This document shows positions 28,296 to 36,113 of a stretch of 37,706 nt of DNA, in pieces (the stretch's first letter is position 1; each line of letters begins with the position of its first letter). Where the stretch lies: NCBI RefSeq assembly GCF_001485495.1, contig NZ_BCNF01000091.1, positions 1 to 37,706 of the forward strand. Direction: 5' to 3'. The notes under the pieces are model-generated. The model did no database searches, had not been told where the DNA came from, and worked only from the letters and a program-made list of their open reading frames with translations. This DNA comes from Gordonia desulfuricans NBRC 100010. GTDB lineage: Bacteria > Actinomycetota > Actinomycetes > Mycobacteriales > Mycobacteriaceae. The position numbers and the translations under genes are program-made.

Positions 28296-29376
28296 CCGAA
28301 TCCGATCGATCCGAGACGATCTCGCCCAGACCGAGGCCACCGATTTCGGTCTCGACGAGTCGTTTGTCGGTGCGGGTCTTCACCAGGACCCCGCTGGTTG
28401 CGGTCGCGGACTGGACCGTCAGCACACCGCCGCTGAGGCCGGCCACCGCGCGCGCCCAGTCGATCACCTCCGCGGTCCCCGGCGTCCGCTCCAGCGGTAG
28501 CCCGCGAATACGGTTAACGGCGTCGACGACCGCCGCGGCGAGCGCCGGCCCCGCGCCGGGAACGGCCATCCGCACGATCTCGGCTTCCTCGGCGGGCGCA
28601 GGGAGGTCGATCCAGTGATACACGCATCGCCGACGGAGCGCACCGTGGAGTTCGCGGGTCGCGTTGGATGTCAGGATCACCCACGGCGCGACTTCCGGTG
28701 GCCCGATCGTTCCGAGCTCCGGAATCGACATCGTGTACCCAGAGAGAAACTCCAGGAGCAGTGCTTCGAATTCTTCGTCGCTTCGATCGATCTCGTCGAT
28801 CAGTAGGACGCATCCAGCGGGTTCGGACAATGCCTGCAGGAGTGGCCGTCGCAGGAGGTACTCCCTCGTGTACACCGAACCCACAGTGTGCAGGGGGTCA
28901 CGGGTCTGTGGGGAGTCCGGGTTCACACAGGAGGCATCACCGATGTATGCACTCGACATGGTCGACTGCATCGTCAACAGCTGTTTGCGATAGTCCCAGT
29001 CGTAAAGGGCCGCGGAGGCATCGATCCCCTCGTGACACTGCAATCGGATGAACGATCTGCCGCTCATCCGCGCCAGAGCCGACGCGCACGAGGTCTTCCC
29101 GACGCCTGGCTCTCCCTCGAGCAGGAGCGGCTGGTCGAGCAGGATCGCCAAGAACACCGCCGTCCGCACGCCCTCGTCAGCCAGGTATCCCGCCGACCGC
29201 AGGCGCTCGCCCAAGGCTGTCGGACCACCGGTTGGGAGGGTGTCGGGTCGGCACACATCGTCAGGGAAGCCCACCGGTCCATGATCACACCAGGGCACCT
29301 CAGGCGCTTGTCCGTATCCGACAAGCCGATCGGCCAAGGTTGGCAACCTCGCTGATGCCGGACCGCCCGAGAGCAC
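28288..29376 (-). CDS. CoxD-like MoxR-family AAA+ ATPase
   Basis: A 362-residue ATPase with Walker A GEPGVGKT (88-95), Walker B VLLIDEID (190-197) and the MoxR sensor region (ILTSNATRELHGALRRRC). MoxR ATPases pair with VWA proteins to remodel and activate metalloenzymes. With the CoxE-like gene it is probably the maturation chaperone of the molybdenum hydroxylase. The start is uncertain: GTG 29376 gives a 40-residue Pro-rich extension, while GTG 29256 would give the length usual for the family. Divergent from the LLM oxidoreductase with an 83-bp gap. Confidence 0.86.
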   Translation of the reverse strand: MLSGGPASARLPTLADRLVGYGQAPEVPWCDHGPVGFPDDVCRPDTLPTGGPTALGERLRSAGYLADEGVRTAVFLAILLDQPLLLEGEPGVGKTSCASALARMSGRSFIRLQCHEGIDASAALYDWDYRKQLLTMQSTMSSAYIGDASCVNPDSPQTRDPLHTVGSVYTREYLLRRPLLQALSEPAGCVLLIDEIDRSDEEFEALLLEFLSGYTMSIPELGTIGPPEVAPWVILTSNATRELHGALRRRCVYHWIDLPAPAEEAEIVRMAVPGAGPALAAAVVDAVNRIRGLPLERTPGTAEVIDWARAVAGLSGGVLTVQSATATSGVLVKTRTDKRLVETEIGGLGLGEIVSDRSDSDG

Positions 29377-29459
29377 GCGAGAATGGGGATCACCGCCAGA
29401 AGCCGGACGGACATCGATCCGCGCTCGGCTCGAGAACGCAAGCGAACAGTGAGGACATC

Positions 29460-30449
29460 ATGGCGAAGACTTCCGTCGGCGTATTCATCGCGACCTCCAC
29501 CCCTCCCGAGGACATCGGCTCGAAGGCCGCCCTCGCCGAAGAACTCGGGTTCGGCGAGGTCTGGACCGCAGAGGACTATTTCCAGTACGGCGGATTCACC
29601 GCGGCGGCCGCCGCGCTCGCGGCAACCACCGACGTCCGCGTGGGGCTGGGCATCGTCGCTTCGGTGGCGCGGCACCCGGCGGTGACGGCGATGGAAACGG
29701 CCACGCTAGCCCGATGCCACCCCGGCCGCTTCATAGCCGGCATCGGACACGGTGTCCCGTTCTGGACGGGTCAGATGGGGTTGACGCCGAAATCCCCGCT
29801 GACCGCGCTGCGTGAGTGCGTGACCGCGGTGCGGGCATTGCTGTCCGGGGAGACCGTCACCTCCGAGGGCAGACAGTTCACCTTCGACAACGTGGCATTG
29901 GCCCACCCGCCAACGATCGTGCCGGAGATCGTGACCGGTGTACTGGGTCCGAAGTCCCTGGCACTGTCGGGCGAGATCGCCGACGGCACGGTGATGAGTG
30001 TGTTGGCCGGCGCGACCTACTTGGAGGCGGTCGTCGCCGATATCAGCCGCGGCATGACGGTCTCGGGCCGCACCGAGCACTCGCTGCCAACCTTCGCGCT
30101 CTTCAGTATCGATGAGGATGAAGACGCAGCGCGACAACGTGTTCGCGGACCACTCGCCGGTTACCTGGCGGCTGTCGGTCCCCATAACCCGCTATCGGCG
30201 GCCTACGGCTACAACGAGACGCTGGCAGAGCTGATCACCTTGGCCCCCGACGAGTTTGCCGCGGCACTACCCGAGGAGTGGATCGACACCCTCACGGTTG
30301 CGGGAAACCCGGCTTCGGTCGGACGGCGCATCGAGGAACTACGCGCGGCCGGCGCCACGAGCGTCGTTCTCTCACCGGTCGATCCGGCCACAGCGGCAGC
30401 GGAATTGCGCCTGTTTGCTGATACCACCCTTCGAGAAATCCCCGAGTAA
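29460..30449 (+). CDS. LLM-class (F420- or flavin-dependent) oxidoreductase
   Basis: A 329-residue bacterial-luciferase-fold protein closest in pattern to F420-dependent methylene-tetrahydromethanopterin-reductase-like enzymes (AEELGFGEVWTAEDYF, VRVGLGIVASVARHPAV, GIGHGVPFW). Such enzymes reduce or oxygenate substrates with F420H2 or FMNH2; RutA of uracil degradation is a distant ring-opening relative. The F420-reducing dehydrogenase at the other end of the island makes F420 the more likely cofactor, by inference. ATG 29460 is preceded by a GTGAGGA ribosome site. It is the only plus-strand gene of the pathway besides moaA. Confidence 0.85.
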   Translation: MAKTSVGVFIATSTPPEDIGSKAALAEELGFGEVWTAEDYFQYGGFTAAAAALAATTDVRVGLGIVASVARHPAVTAMETATLARCHPGRFIAGIGHGVPFWTGQMGLTPKSPLTALRECVTAVRALLSGETVTSEGRQFTFDNVALAHPPTIVPEIVTGVLGPKSLALSGEIADGTVMSVLAGATYLEAVVADISRGMTVSGRTEHSLPTFALFSIDEDEDAARQRVRGPLAGYLAAVGPHNPLSAAYGYNETLAELITLAPDEFAAALPEEWIDTLTVAGNPASVGRRIEELRAAGATSVVLSPVDPATAAAELRLFADTTLREIPE

Positions 30450-30469
30450 CCGGCGCCGCCGTGGCGAGT

Positions 30470-30992
30470 TCGGCCCCACGCCTCGCGCATCGGGTCGGGA
30501 GCAATGACCGCCTCGATGTCGCGTGAGCGGTGCAGTTCGCGGATCGCTCTCGGTGAGTACGTCTGTGGCGCCGGACTTCGTCCGGTCGCATACGAAGACA
30601 GCCTTGGCCACTGGCGTCGACCCGCGGGTACGCGAACCGGTCACAGAACCCGGCGAAGCCGGGTGATGCTGCTGTGGGTGGTAGATCGCGGGAACCGTAC
30701 CACCTGCGACGATGCGGGGTGTGGCCGACGATCTTGTCCCGCCGGCCATGCCCGAGCACCGCGAGCCTGTCGATCGTGTCGACACCCATCACCATGCCCG
30801 CGACCGCCGACACCTTCCGACTGTCGTGAGTGCCGGAATCGCCAGCCATGGTCAACTGGCGGATTCAAGGGGTCGGCCACTCCTCATCGGCCGATTGTTC
30901 CGACCCACACGGGTGTCCAACTCCATGATCGGGACGATTCCCGCCACGGCGATCAGCTTGTGGTCATCGAACGATACCGACTTCACCGGCAA
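30470..30992 (-). pseudogene. Truncated, frameshifted IS1380-family transposase
   Basis: On the minus strand, a segment beginning about 30,992 reads PVKSVSFDDHKLIAVAGIVPIM. This is the N-terminal block of one IS1380 group (VSFDDPNLVxxAGLVPVM). After a stop and a frameshift, a second piece from about 30,855 reads AGDSGTHDSRKVSAVAGMVMGVDTIDRL, matching the GANAGLKVxxLVAGMVAGADSIDDM block. A third, badly decayed piece follows. The C-terminal two-thirds, including most of the catalytic core, is missing where the LLM gene begins. The element is inactive and marks the right edge of the island. Confidence 0.7.
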
Positions 30993-31440
30993 GCTATGAG
31001 ATGGTCGCATCTGCGAGATGCCCCTTCCTCATGCGTGGAGTGAGCCTGTGACACTCCTGAGCTGCACTCGGACAGAACATTTCTCGTTTATCGCGCCGGA
31101 GGATCCGACGAATCCACCCACAATCGACGGATTCAGGCCGAATCGATGGAACGACTTGGTCACCGGCTGGTTCGCGAGCCATCGTCGCCGTCCGCGCTGG
31201 ACGGCGTCGACGCCCTTCGGGATCGTGACCGGCAGCGACGAGATGGCCGACGGCAGCCGCGTCCTGATCTGACCGAGTTCTGTTGGCGCCCAATCTATTC
31301 AATGATCGAGATGAATTGGATGCTCGGGTGGCAATGCCGGCCGGTCGGACCCACCGACACCGACTGCGGGCGTGAACGCGATGCGGGCGTATGCCCGCGA
31401 CGAGGGCTGGCTTCGGGTCCCGCCCACCGACGGCCAATGA
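30993..31440. other. Gene-poor stretch between the island edge and hbhA
   Basis: No gene can be supported. A plus-strand frame of 84 codons at 31018-31272 is open but has no recognisable domain and no ribosome site, so I treat it as chance or as debris of a former gene. A convincing terminator begins at 31441. Confidence 0.4.
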
Positions 31441-31476
31441 CGAAGGCACCCGAGGGAAATCCCTCGGGTGCCTTCG
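31441..31476 (-). terminator. Strong hairpin terminator downstream of hbhA
   Basis: A perfect 16-bp stem, 31441-31456 with 31461-31476, and an AAAT loop, 56 bp past the hbhA stop. The plus-strand side continues TTGTT, so it may act in both directions. It separates hbhA from the island remnant. Confidence 0.85.
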
Positions 31477-31531
31477 TTGTTCAGCTGTTGCCGCGATCCG
31501 GATGCGGCGGTGATTCAGATGCGATGGACGA

Positions 31532-32323
31532 TCACTCGTCGGTATCGGCGTCGGTGTCGGCAGCGTCGTCGGCAGCGGTGGCCGGGGCCTTCTTGGCGGG
31601 GGCCCGCTTGGCGGCGATCTTCTTGGCCGGCGAGGACTTGGCGGTGCGCGCCTTGCCCTCCACGGTCCCGGCGGCACCGTCGATCTTGGCGGCGGCGGCA
31701 GCGGACTGCTCCTTGATGTCGGCACCGGCTGCGGCGGCGGCCTCGGCGGCGTCGTCGAGGCGCTCACCGATCTCGAGGGCGGCCTCGTCGACGACGTCAC
31801 CGATCTTGTCGGCGGCCTCGGCGAGGTCGTCGGAGACCTCACCGGCGCGAGCGCCGACCAGGCCGGCGATCTTGGCGGCCTGCTCACCGACGGAGCGGGT
31901 CTGGTGCGAGACCACACCGAGGGCGTCCTCGGTGATGTCGACGGCGTCGTTGTAGGTCTTCTCGGCGCGGGTCAGACCCTCCTGCACCAGCGGCTGACGC
32001 CAGAGACGCTCGACGGTCTCCTCGCCGCGCTCGGCGAGCGAGTTGTACAGGGTGGTGGCGAGCTCCACGTAGGGCTCGGCGATCTTGCGGAGCTCTTCGG
32101 GGCTGAGCTTGGCGCGGAGCTCCTCGATGGCCGAGGGCACCTCGTCGGGCAGGCCCGCAACCTTGGTGCGGGTCTCCTCGAACCGCGAGGTCGCGGTGTC
32201 GGTGACGGATTCGGTGCGCTCGCGCAGCTGGGCGACGGCCTCGGTGACCTGCGAGACGGCAAGGTCCCCGGCGCCGATGACGGCGTAGAACGGCTGGGTG
32301 AGGGTACGGTCGGCGGTGGTCAT
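31532..32323 (-). CDS. hbhA: Heparin-binding haemagglutinin-like protein
   Basis: A 263-residue HbhA-like protein: an N-terminal MTTADRTLTQPFYAVIGAGD segment, a long coiled-coil/amphipathic helix (about 20-190) and a Lys/Ala/Pro-rich tail (SSPAKKIAAKRAPAKKAPA) like the heparin-binding C-terminus of mycobacterial HbhA. Here the tail ends in an acidic Asp-rich run (DAADTDADTDE), which HbhA of M. tuberculosis (199 residues) lacks as far as I recall. In mycobacteria it is a surface adhesin also linked to lipid inclusions. Here adhesion is inferred only, and the acidic end may change it. ATG 32323 has an AAGGAGG site. Confidence 0.9.
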   Translation of the reverse strand: MTTADRTLTQPFYAVIGAGDLAVSQVTEAVAQLRERTESVTDTATSRFEETRTKVAGLPDEVPSAIEELRAKLSPEELRKIAEPYVELATTLYNSLAERGEETVERLWRQPLVQEGLTRAEKTYNDAVDITEDALGVVSHQTRSVGEQAAKIAGLVGARAGEVSDDLAEAADKIGDVVDEAALEIGERLDDAAEAAAAAGADIKEQSAAAAAKIDGAAGTVEGKARTAKSSPAKKIAAKRAPAKKAPATAADDAADTDADTDE

Positions 32324-32353
32324 GGCGGGCCTCCTTGATTCGGGTTCTCCACC

Positions 32354-32381
32354 AGTATCCATGTTCTGCTAGCAATTGCAA
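32354..32381 (-). promoter_or_regulatory. Candidate hbhA promoter
   Basis: On the minus strand TTGCAA (32381-32376) and GATACT (32359-32354) are separated by 16 nt, with the -10 about 30 bp before the ATG. Confidence 0.5.
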
Positions 32382-32396
32382 GCACTTTGTTAGCAG
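32366..32396. promoter_or_regulatory. Nested palindromes over the hbhA promoter (candidate operator)
   Basis: An 18-bp imperfect palindrome TGCTAGCAATTGCAAGCA (32367-32384, 8 of 9 pairs) is nested in a wider CTGCTA (32366-32371) / TAGCAG (32391-32396) inverted repeat. It covers the -35 box, so a bound dimer would repress. The regulator is unknown. Confidence 0.5.
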
Positions 32397-32479
32397 CGTC
32401 TCTCCGGCACGCTCCACCCGAAGCCGGACAAAGCGGTCGACCCGGGCCCCGGTGACCTCACGGACACCATCGGTCCACG

Positions 32480-33385
32480 TCAGCGACCGGTTCCGTTCTC
32501 CGCATAGACATGGAAACCGCGGCCCGACTTCTTCCCGAGCCGGCCGTCGGCCACCATCCGACGCAGCAGGGCCGGTGGCGCATACAGCGGCTCGTCGAAC
32601 TCCGCGTGCATCTTCTCGGCGATCGCGACGACGGTGTCGAGACCGATCAGATCGGCCAGCCGCAGCGGCCCCATCGGATGCGCGCACCCGAGCACCATGC
32701 CCTTGTCGATGTCCTCGACGGAGGCGAATCCGCTCTCGGCCATCCGGATCGCCGACAGCAGATACGGGATCAGCAGGGCGTTGACGATGAAGCCCGATCG
32801 GTCTCCCGAGTGGATCACCTGTTTGCCCAGCACGTCGTTGGCGAAGGCCTCGGCACGGGCGCCGACCTCCGGCGCGGTCGCCGCCGTGGTGACCATCTCG
32901 ACCAGCGGCAACACCGGGACCGGATGGAAGAAGTGCAACCCGATCACCCGGTCCGGATGGCGCGTGGCCGCCCCCAGCGTCACGATCGGGATCGACGATG
33001 TCGCCGAGGCGAGCACGGCATGCGAATCGGCGACCACGGCGTCGAGCCGGGCGAAGATCTCGGTCTTGACCGCATCGTCCTCGACGACGGCCTCGCACAC
33101 CAGCTGCCGGTCGGCGAAGTCCTCGAGGTCGGAGCAGAAGCGCAGCCGCCAGGCCGCCTGTTCCCGTTCACGTTCGGTGAGCGCACCGCTGGAGACACCC
33201 CGGTCGAGCGAGCGCAGGATGCGCGTGCGGCCGGCCAGCGCGCTCTCCCGGGTGGGTTCGTAGACCAGGACGTCGGCGTGCGCCCGGGCGCAGACCTCGG
33301 CGATACCCGCACCCATCTGCCCGGCACCGATCACGCCGACCCGGCTGATCTTCTCGCCCGGGCGCGCGGTGTTCTCGCTGGGCAC
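32480..33385 (-). CDS. fadB2: 3-hydroxybutyryl/3-hydroxyacyl-CoA dehydrogenase
   Basis: A 301-residue NAD(P)-dependent dehydrogenase that interconverts 3-hydroxyacyl-CoA and 3-ketoacyl-CoA in beta-oxidation. The dinucleotide fold begins with VGVIGAGQMGAGI (GxGxxG at about 20-25). The catalytic segment LHFFHPVPVLPLVEMV holds the active His, and a C-terminal helical domain follows. GTG 33385 is preferred: GAGGAG lies 6 nt before it, and the longer open frame upstream crosses a terminator. The order hbhA-fadB2-aceA-ramB is that of the M. tuberculosis Rv0475/Rv0468/Rv0467/Rv0465c region. Confidence 0.94.
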   Translation of the reverse strand: MPSENTARPGEKISRVGVIGAGQMGAGIAEVCARAHADVLVYEPTRESALAGRTRILRSLDRGVSSGALTEREREQAAWRLRFCSDLEDFADRQLVCEAVVEDDAVKTEIFARLDAVVADSHAVLASATSSIPIVTLGAATRHPDRVIGLHFFHPVPVLPLVEMVTTAATAPEVGARAEAFANDVLGKQVIHSGDRSGFIVNALLIPYLLSAIRMAESGFASVEDIDKGMVLGCAHPMGPLRLADLIGLDTVVAIAEKMHAEFDEPLYAPPALLRRMVADGRLGKKSGRGFHVYAENGTGR

Positions 33386-33477
33386 GGTCGACTCCTCACG
33401 GTCGGGTGGACAGGACTCGAGTGGACGGGAGCCGGCTGGTCGGGACTCACCGACAGACCGGTCCCCGGATAGCGAAA

Positions 33478-33517
33478 AGCCCGGGGCGAGCGGGAGTTTC
33501 CCCACTCGCCCCGGGCT
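33478..33517 (-). terminator. Intrinsic terminator of aceA
   Basis: A 13-bp perfect stem, 33478-33490 with 33505-33517, loop about 14 nt, followed on the minus strand by TTTTCGC. It lies 34 bp past the aceA stop, before fadB2, so fadB2 probably needs its own promoter. Confidence 0.85.
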
Positions 33518-33551
33518 GTCAGTCACGCGTGGCGTCTCGCCGGGCGAGTTC

Positions 33552-34844
33552 CTAGTGGAACTGGCCTTCCTCGGTCGAGCCCTTCAGGGCTGCGGTCGAG
33601 GTGTTCGGGTCGACGGTGGTGGCGATCCGGTCGAAGTAGCCGGCGCCGACCTCACGCTGGTGCTTGGTGGCGGTGTAGCCGCGCTCCTCGGCAGCGAACT
33701 CGCGCTCCTGCAGGTCGACGTAGGCGGTCATCTGGTTGCGGGCGTAGCCGTAGGCCAGATCGAACATCGAGTAGTTGAGGGCGTGGAAGCCGGCCAGGGT
33801 GATGAACTGGAACTTGAAGCCCATCGCGCCGAGCTCGTTCTGGAACTTCGCGATGGTCGAGTCGTCCAGGTGCTGCTTCCAGTTGAACGACGGCGAGCAG
33901 TTGTAGGCCAGGAGCTGGTCGGGGAACTCGCTCTTGACGGCCTCGGCGAACTTGCGGGCCAGCTCGAGATCGGGCTTGCCGGTCTCCATCCAGATCAGGT
34001 CGGCGTAGGGAGCGTATGCCTTCGCACGGGCGATGCAGGGCTCGATGCCCTTCTGCACGTTGTAGAAGCCCTCGGAGGTGCGCTCACCGGTGACGAACGG
34101 CTTGTCGCGATCGTCGACGTCGGAGGTGATCAGGGTCGCGGCCTCGGCATCGGTACGGGCGATGACGACGGTCGGGGTGTTCGCGACGTCGGCGGCCAGA
34201 CGAGCCGAGGTCAGGGTGCGGATGTGCTGCTGGGTGGGGATGAGCACCTTGCCACCGAGGTGGCCGCACTTCTTCTCCGAGGCGAGCTGATCCTCCCAGT
34301 GGGTACCGGCGGCACCCGCGGCGATCATGGCCTTCTGCAGCTCGTAGACGTTGAGGGCGCCACCGAAGCCGGCCTCACCGTCGGCGACGATCGGCACCAG
34401 CCAGTTGTCCACCGAGTCGTCGCCCTCGACGGCGGCGATCTCGTCGGCGCGCAGCAGCGCGTTGTTGATGCGGCGGACCACGGCCGGAACCGAGTTGGCC
34501 GGGTACAGCGACTGGTCGGGGTAGGTGTGACCCGAGAGGTTCGCGTCACCGGCGACCTGCCAACCGGACAGGTAGATGGCCTTCAGGCCGGCGCGAACCT
34601 GCTGGACGGCCATGTTGCCGGTCAGCGCACCGAGCGCGTTGATGTAGGAGTCGTCACCCTTGGTGACACCCTCCCAGAGGATCTCGGCACCGCGACGGGC
34701 GAGGGTGTTCTCCTCGACGACCGAGCCCTGCAGATCGGCGACCTGCTGCGCGGTGTACTCGCGGGTGATGCCCTTCCAACGGGGGTTGGTGTCCCAATCC
34801 TGCTGGATCTCGGCGGCGGTACGGGGCTTTCCGACGTTGCTCAT
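33552..34844 (-). CDS. aceA: Isocitrate lyase
   Basis: A 430-residue enzyme that splits isocitrate into glyoxylate and succinate, the first step of the glyoxylate shunt needed for growth on acetate or fatty acids. The catalytic loop KKCGHLGGK is intact (C193 is the active nucleophile/base). Length matches M. tuberculosis Icl1 (428). ATG 34844 opens the conserved [18 protein letters not shown] sequence; the frame continues upstream to 35273 only by chance, over the promoter. The RamB operator lies 260 bp upstream, so it is very probably controlled by the RamB homologue encoded nearby. Confidence 0.97.
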   Translation of the reverse strand: MSNVGKPRTAAEIQQDWDTNPRWKGITREYTAQQVADLQGSVVEENTLARRGAEILWEGVTKGDDSYINALGALTGNMAVQQVRAGLKAIYLSGWQVAGDANLSGHTYPDQSLYPANSVPAVVRRINNALLRADEIAAVEGDDSVDNWLVPIVADGEAGFGGALNVYELQKAMIAAGAAGTHWEDQLASEKKCGHLGGKVLIPTQQHIRTLTSARLAADVANTPTVVIARTDAEAATLITSDVDDRDKPFVTGERTSEGFYNVQKGIEPCIARAKAYAPYADLIWMETGKPDLELARKFAEAVKSEFPDQLLAYNCSPSFNWKQHLDDSTIAKFQNELGAMGFKFQFITLAGFHALNYSMFDLAYGYARNQMTAYVDLQEREFAAEERGYTATKHQREVGAGYFDRIATTVDPNTSTAALKGSTEEGQFH

Positions 34845-35298
34845 TGGCCACTTCGCTTTCGTTGTGCTGCTGCTCGGCCCAGGTGTCCGGCCGAAGGTGG
34901 TCCGCGCTGTCCGCACGAACCCTGTCTTCAGACAGCCGGGAGATGAGTGAGTGTTGCGATTTCGGGGCCGAAACGGGGTTTCGGTCTCGAGGTTTGCCAA
35001 CTCTCGGTGATCCCTCGGTGTTGCCTGGGACCAAGAGTGCCATAGCCCAAACCTGCAGGTCCAGTCCCCTTTCCCTGTGAACCGAGGCGAGGATTTGGCG
35101 ACAATTTGCAAAGTTTGCGAATCTGATTGTGTGAAGACGTCGGGTCGCAGCGCCAAAAAGTACGCGCGTACTGGGATTTTTCCCGGGCCCCGTCGACGTG
35201 CCCCGGAGGGCCCGGCCGGGCCGGATCGCGACACCGGACACCGGCCCAGGGCCGTCGATGTGACGACTCTCACATGTCAGAGTGGTGGACCTGCCCGG
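34845..35298. other. Upstream region of aceA
   Basis: A 454-bp gene-free stretch carrying the aceA control region. It holds the RamB site (35103-35121) and the 3' end of the lipoprotein gene's downstream region. A long leader is implied, because the operator is about 260 bp from the ATG; no convincing -35/-10 pair could be fixed by eye. Confidence 0.7.
35103..35121 (-). promoter_or_regulatory. RamB operator upstream of aceA
   Basis: The minus strand reads CAAACTTTGCAAA (35117-35105), matching 12 of 13 positions of the corynebacterial RamB consensus A(A/G)AACTTTGCAAA as I recall it. The plus strand shows the tandem halves TTTGCAAAG and TTTGCGAAT side by side (35105-35122). RamB itself is encoded about 1 kb away. 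Confidence 0.75.
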
Positions 35299-36078
35299 TC
35301 AGCTGCGGTCGGCGGCCGCCCGGACCGCATCGCCGAAGAGCACCACGAAGTCCTCGGCGGGCATCGGTGCGCGTGCCGCCGGGGCCGCCGCATCCGGGGC
35401 GGTCGCGGCGGTGGGCTCCCCCGACACCGTCAGCTGCACGGTGACCACGTTCTTCCCCGGGCGCTGGACCAGCGCATATCCGGCATAGGAGATCCGCGAC
35501 TGGCGGCCACCGTCGGGCAGGGTGGTGGTGATCGCCGACGCCACGAGGTGCATCCGTTCCACCGCGTCGCGGTGCTCGGCGAGGTCCGGGTCGTCGAGGG
35601 TGGTGTACTCCGTCGTCACCCGGGTCCCGGCCATGTTGCCGTCGACGATGGTGGTCTCGGTACGCGCGCATCGCCCGGTGGTCGCCACCACGTCGGCGGC
35701 GATGTCCCGCTCGGCGGTCGTCACCAGCTCCACCAGCGTCCCGGTTCCCGAGGTGGCGGCGAGGACCGCGGCGTCGGTGCCGGACAGTTGCGGTTGCAGG
35801 GCGGCGTCGGCGGTGGGCCGGCACTGTTCGGGGACGATCGTGGTGTTCGCGGCGGCCTTCAGCGATGCCGCGTCGGCGGCGACGAGCTGGTCCACCGTCA
35901 GCGGCGAGGGCGTGAACCCGGTGGGTAGCCCGCCCGGGTCGAGGATCAGGTCGGCCGGGGCCTTGCCGACCACCGGGATCGGGGCCTGCCCCGCACCACA
36001 CCCCGCGACCGCACCACCAGCGGTGATCACGGCGACGATCGCCATCACGACGCGCACCGCTCCCCGTCCCCCATGCAC
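35299..36078 (-). CDS. Putative secreted lipoprotein of unknown function
   Basis: A 259-residue protein with a lipoprotein signal: positively charged start, a hydrophobic stretch and lipobox VAGC with the acylated Cys at about residue 27. The mature part has several Thr/Ala-rich stretches and a GRCARTETTIVDGNMAG segment reminiscent of extracytoplasmic sensor-type domains; I cannot name the family. Start GTG 36078 is chosen because it precedes the signal by a suitable distance and leaves 35 bp to ramB. Two further in-frame starts downstream are possible. Divergent from ramB, so it could be co-regulated. Confidence 0.7.
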   Translation of the reverse strand: MHGGRGAVRVVMAIVAVITAGGAVAGCGAGQAPIPVVGKAPADLILDPGGLPTGFTPSPLTVDQLVAADAASLKAAANTTIVPEQCRPTADAALQPQLSGTDAAVLAATSGTGTLVELVTTAERDIAADVVATTGRCARTETTIVDGNMAGTRVTTEYTTLDDPDLAEHRDAVERMHLVASAITTTLPDGGRQSRISYAGYALVQRPGKNVVTVQLTVSGEPTAATAPDAAAPAARAPMPAEDFVVLFGDAVRAAADRS

Positions 36079-36113
36079 GCGCCTCACCGTACCCTGAACA
36101 CGGAGGTCAACCG

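Noticed and set aside
11868..30449. Oxidative uracil (barbiturate) pathway or Rut pathway
   Set aside because: No barbiturase-type gene is recognised, and the LLM protein is closer to F420 reductase-like enzymes than to RutA.
31018..31272. 84-codon plus-strand open frame
   Set aside because: No ribosome site, no domain and debris-like surroundings; kept as unassigned.
33369..34946. 525-codon plus-strand frame opposite aceA
   Set aside because: Composition is Val/Gly/Leu repetitive, and aceA on the other strand is unmistakable.
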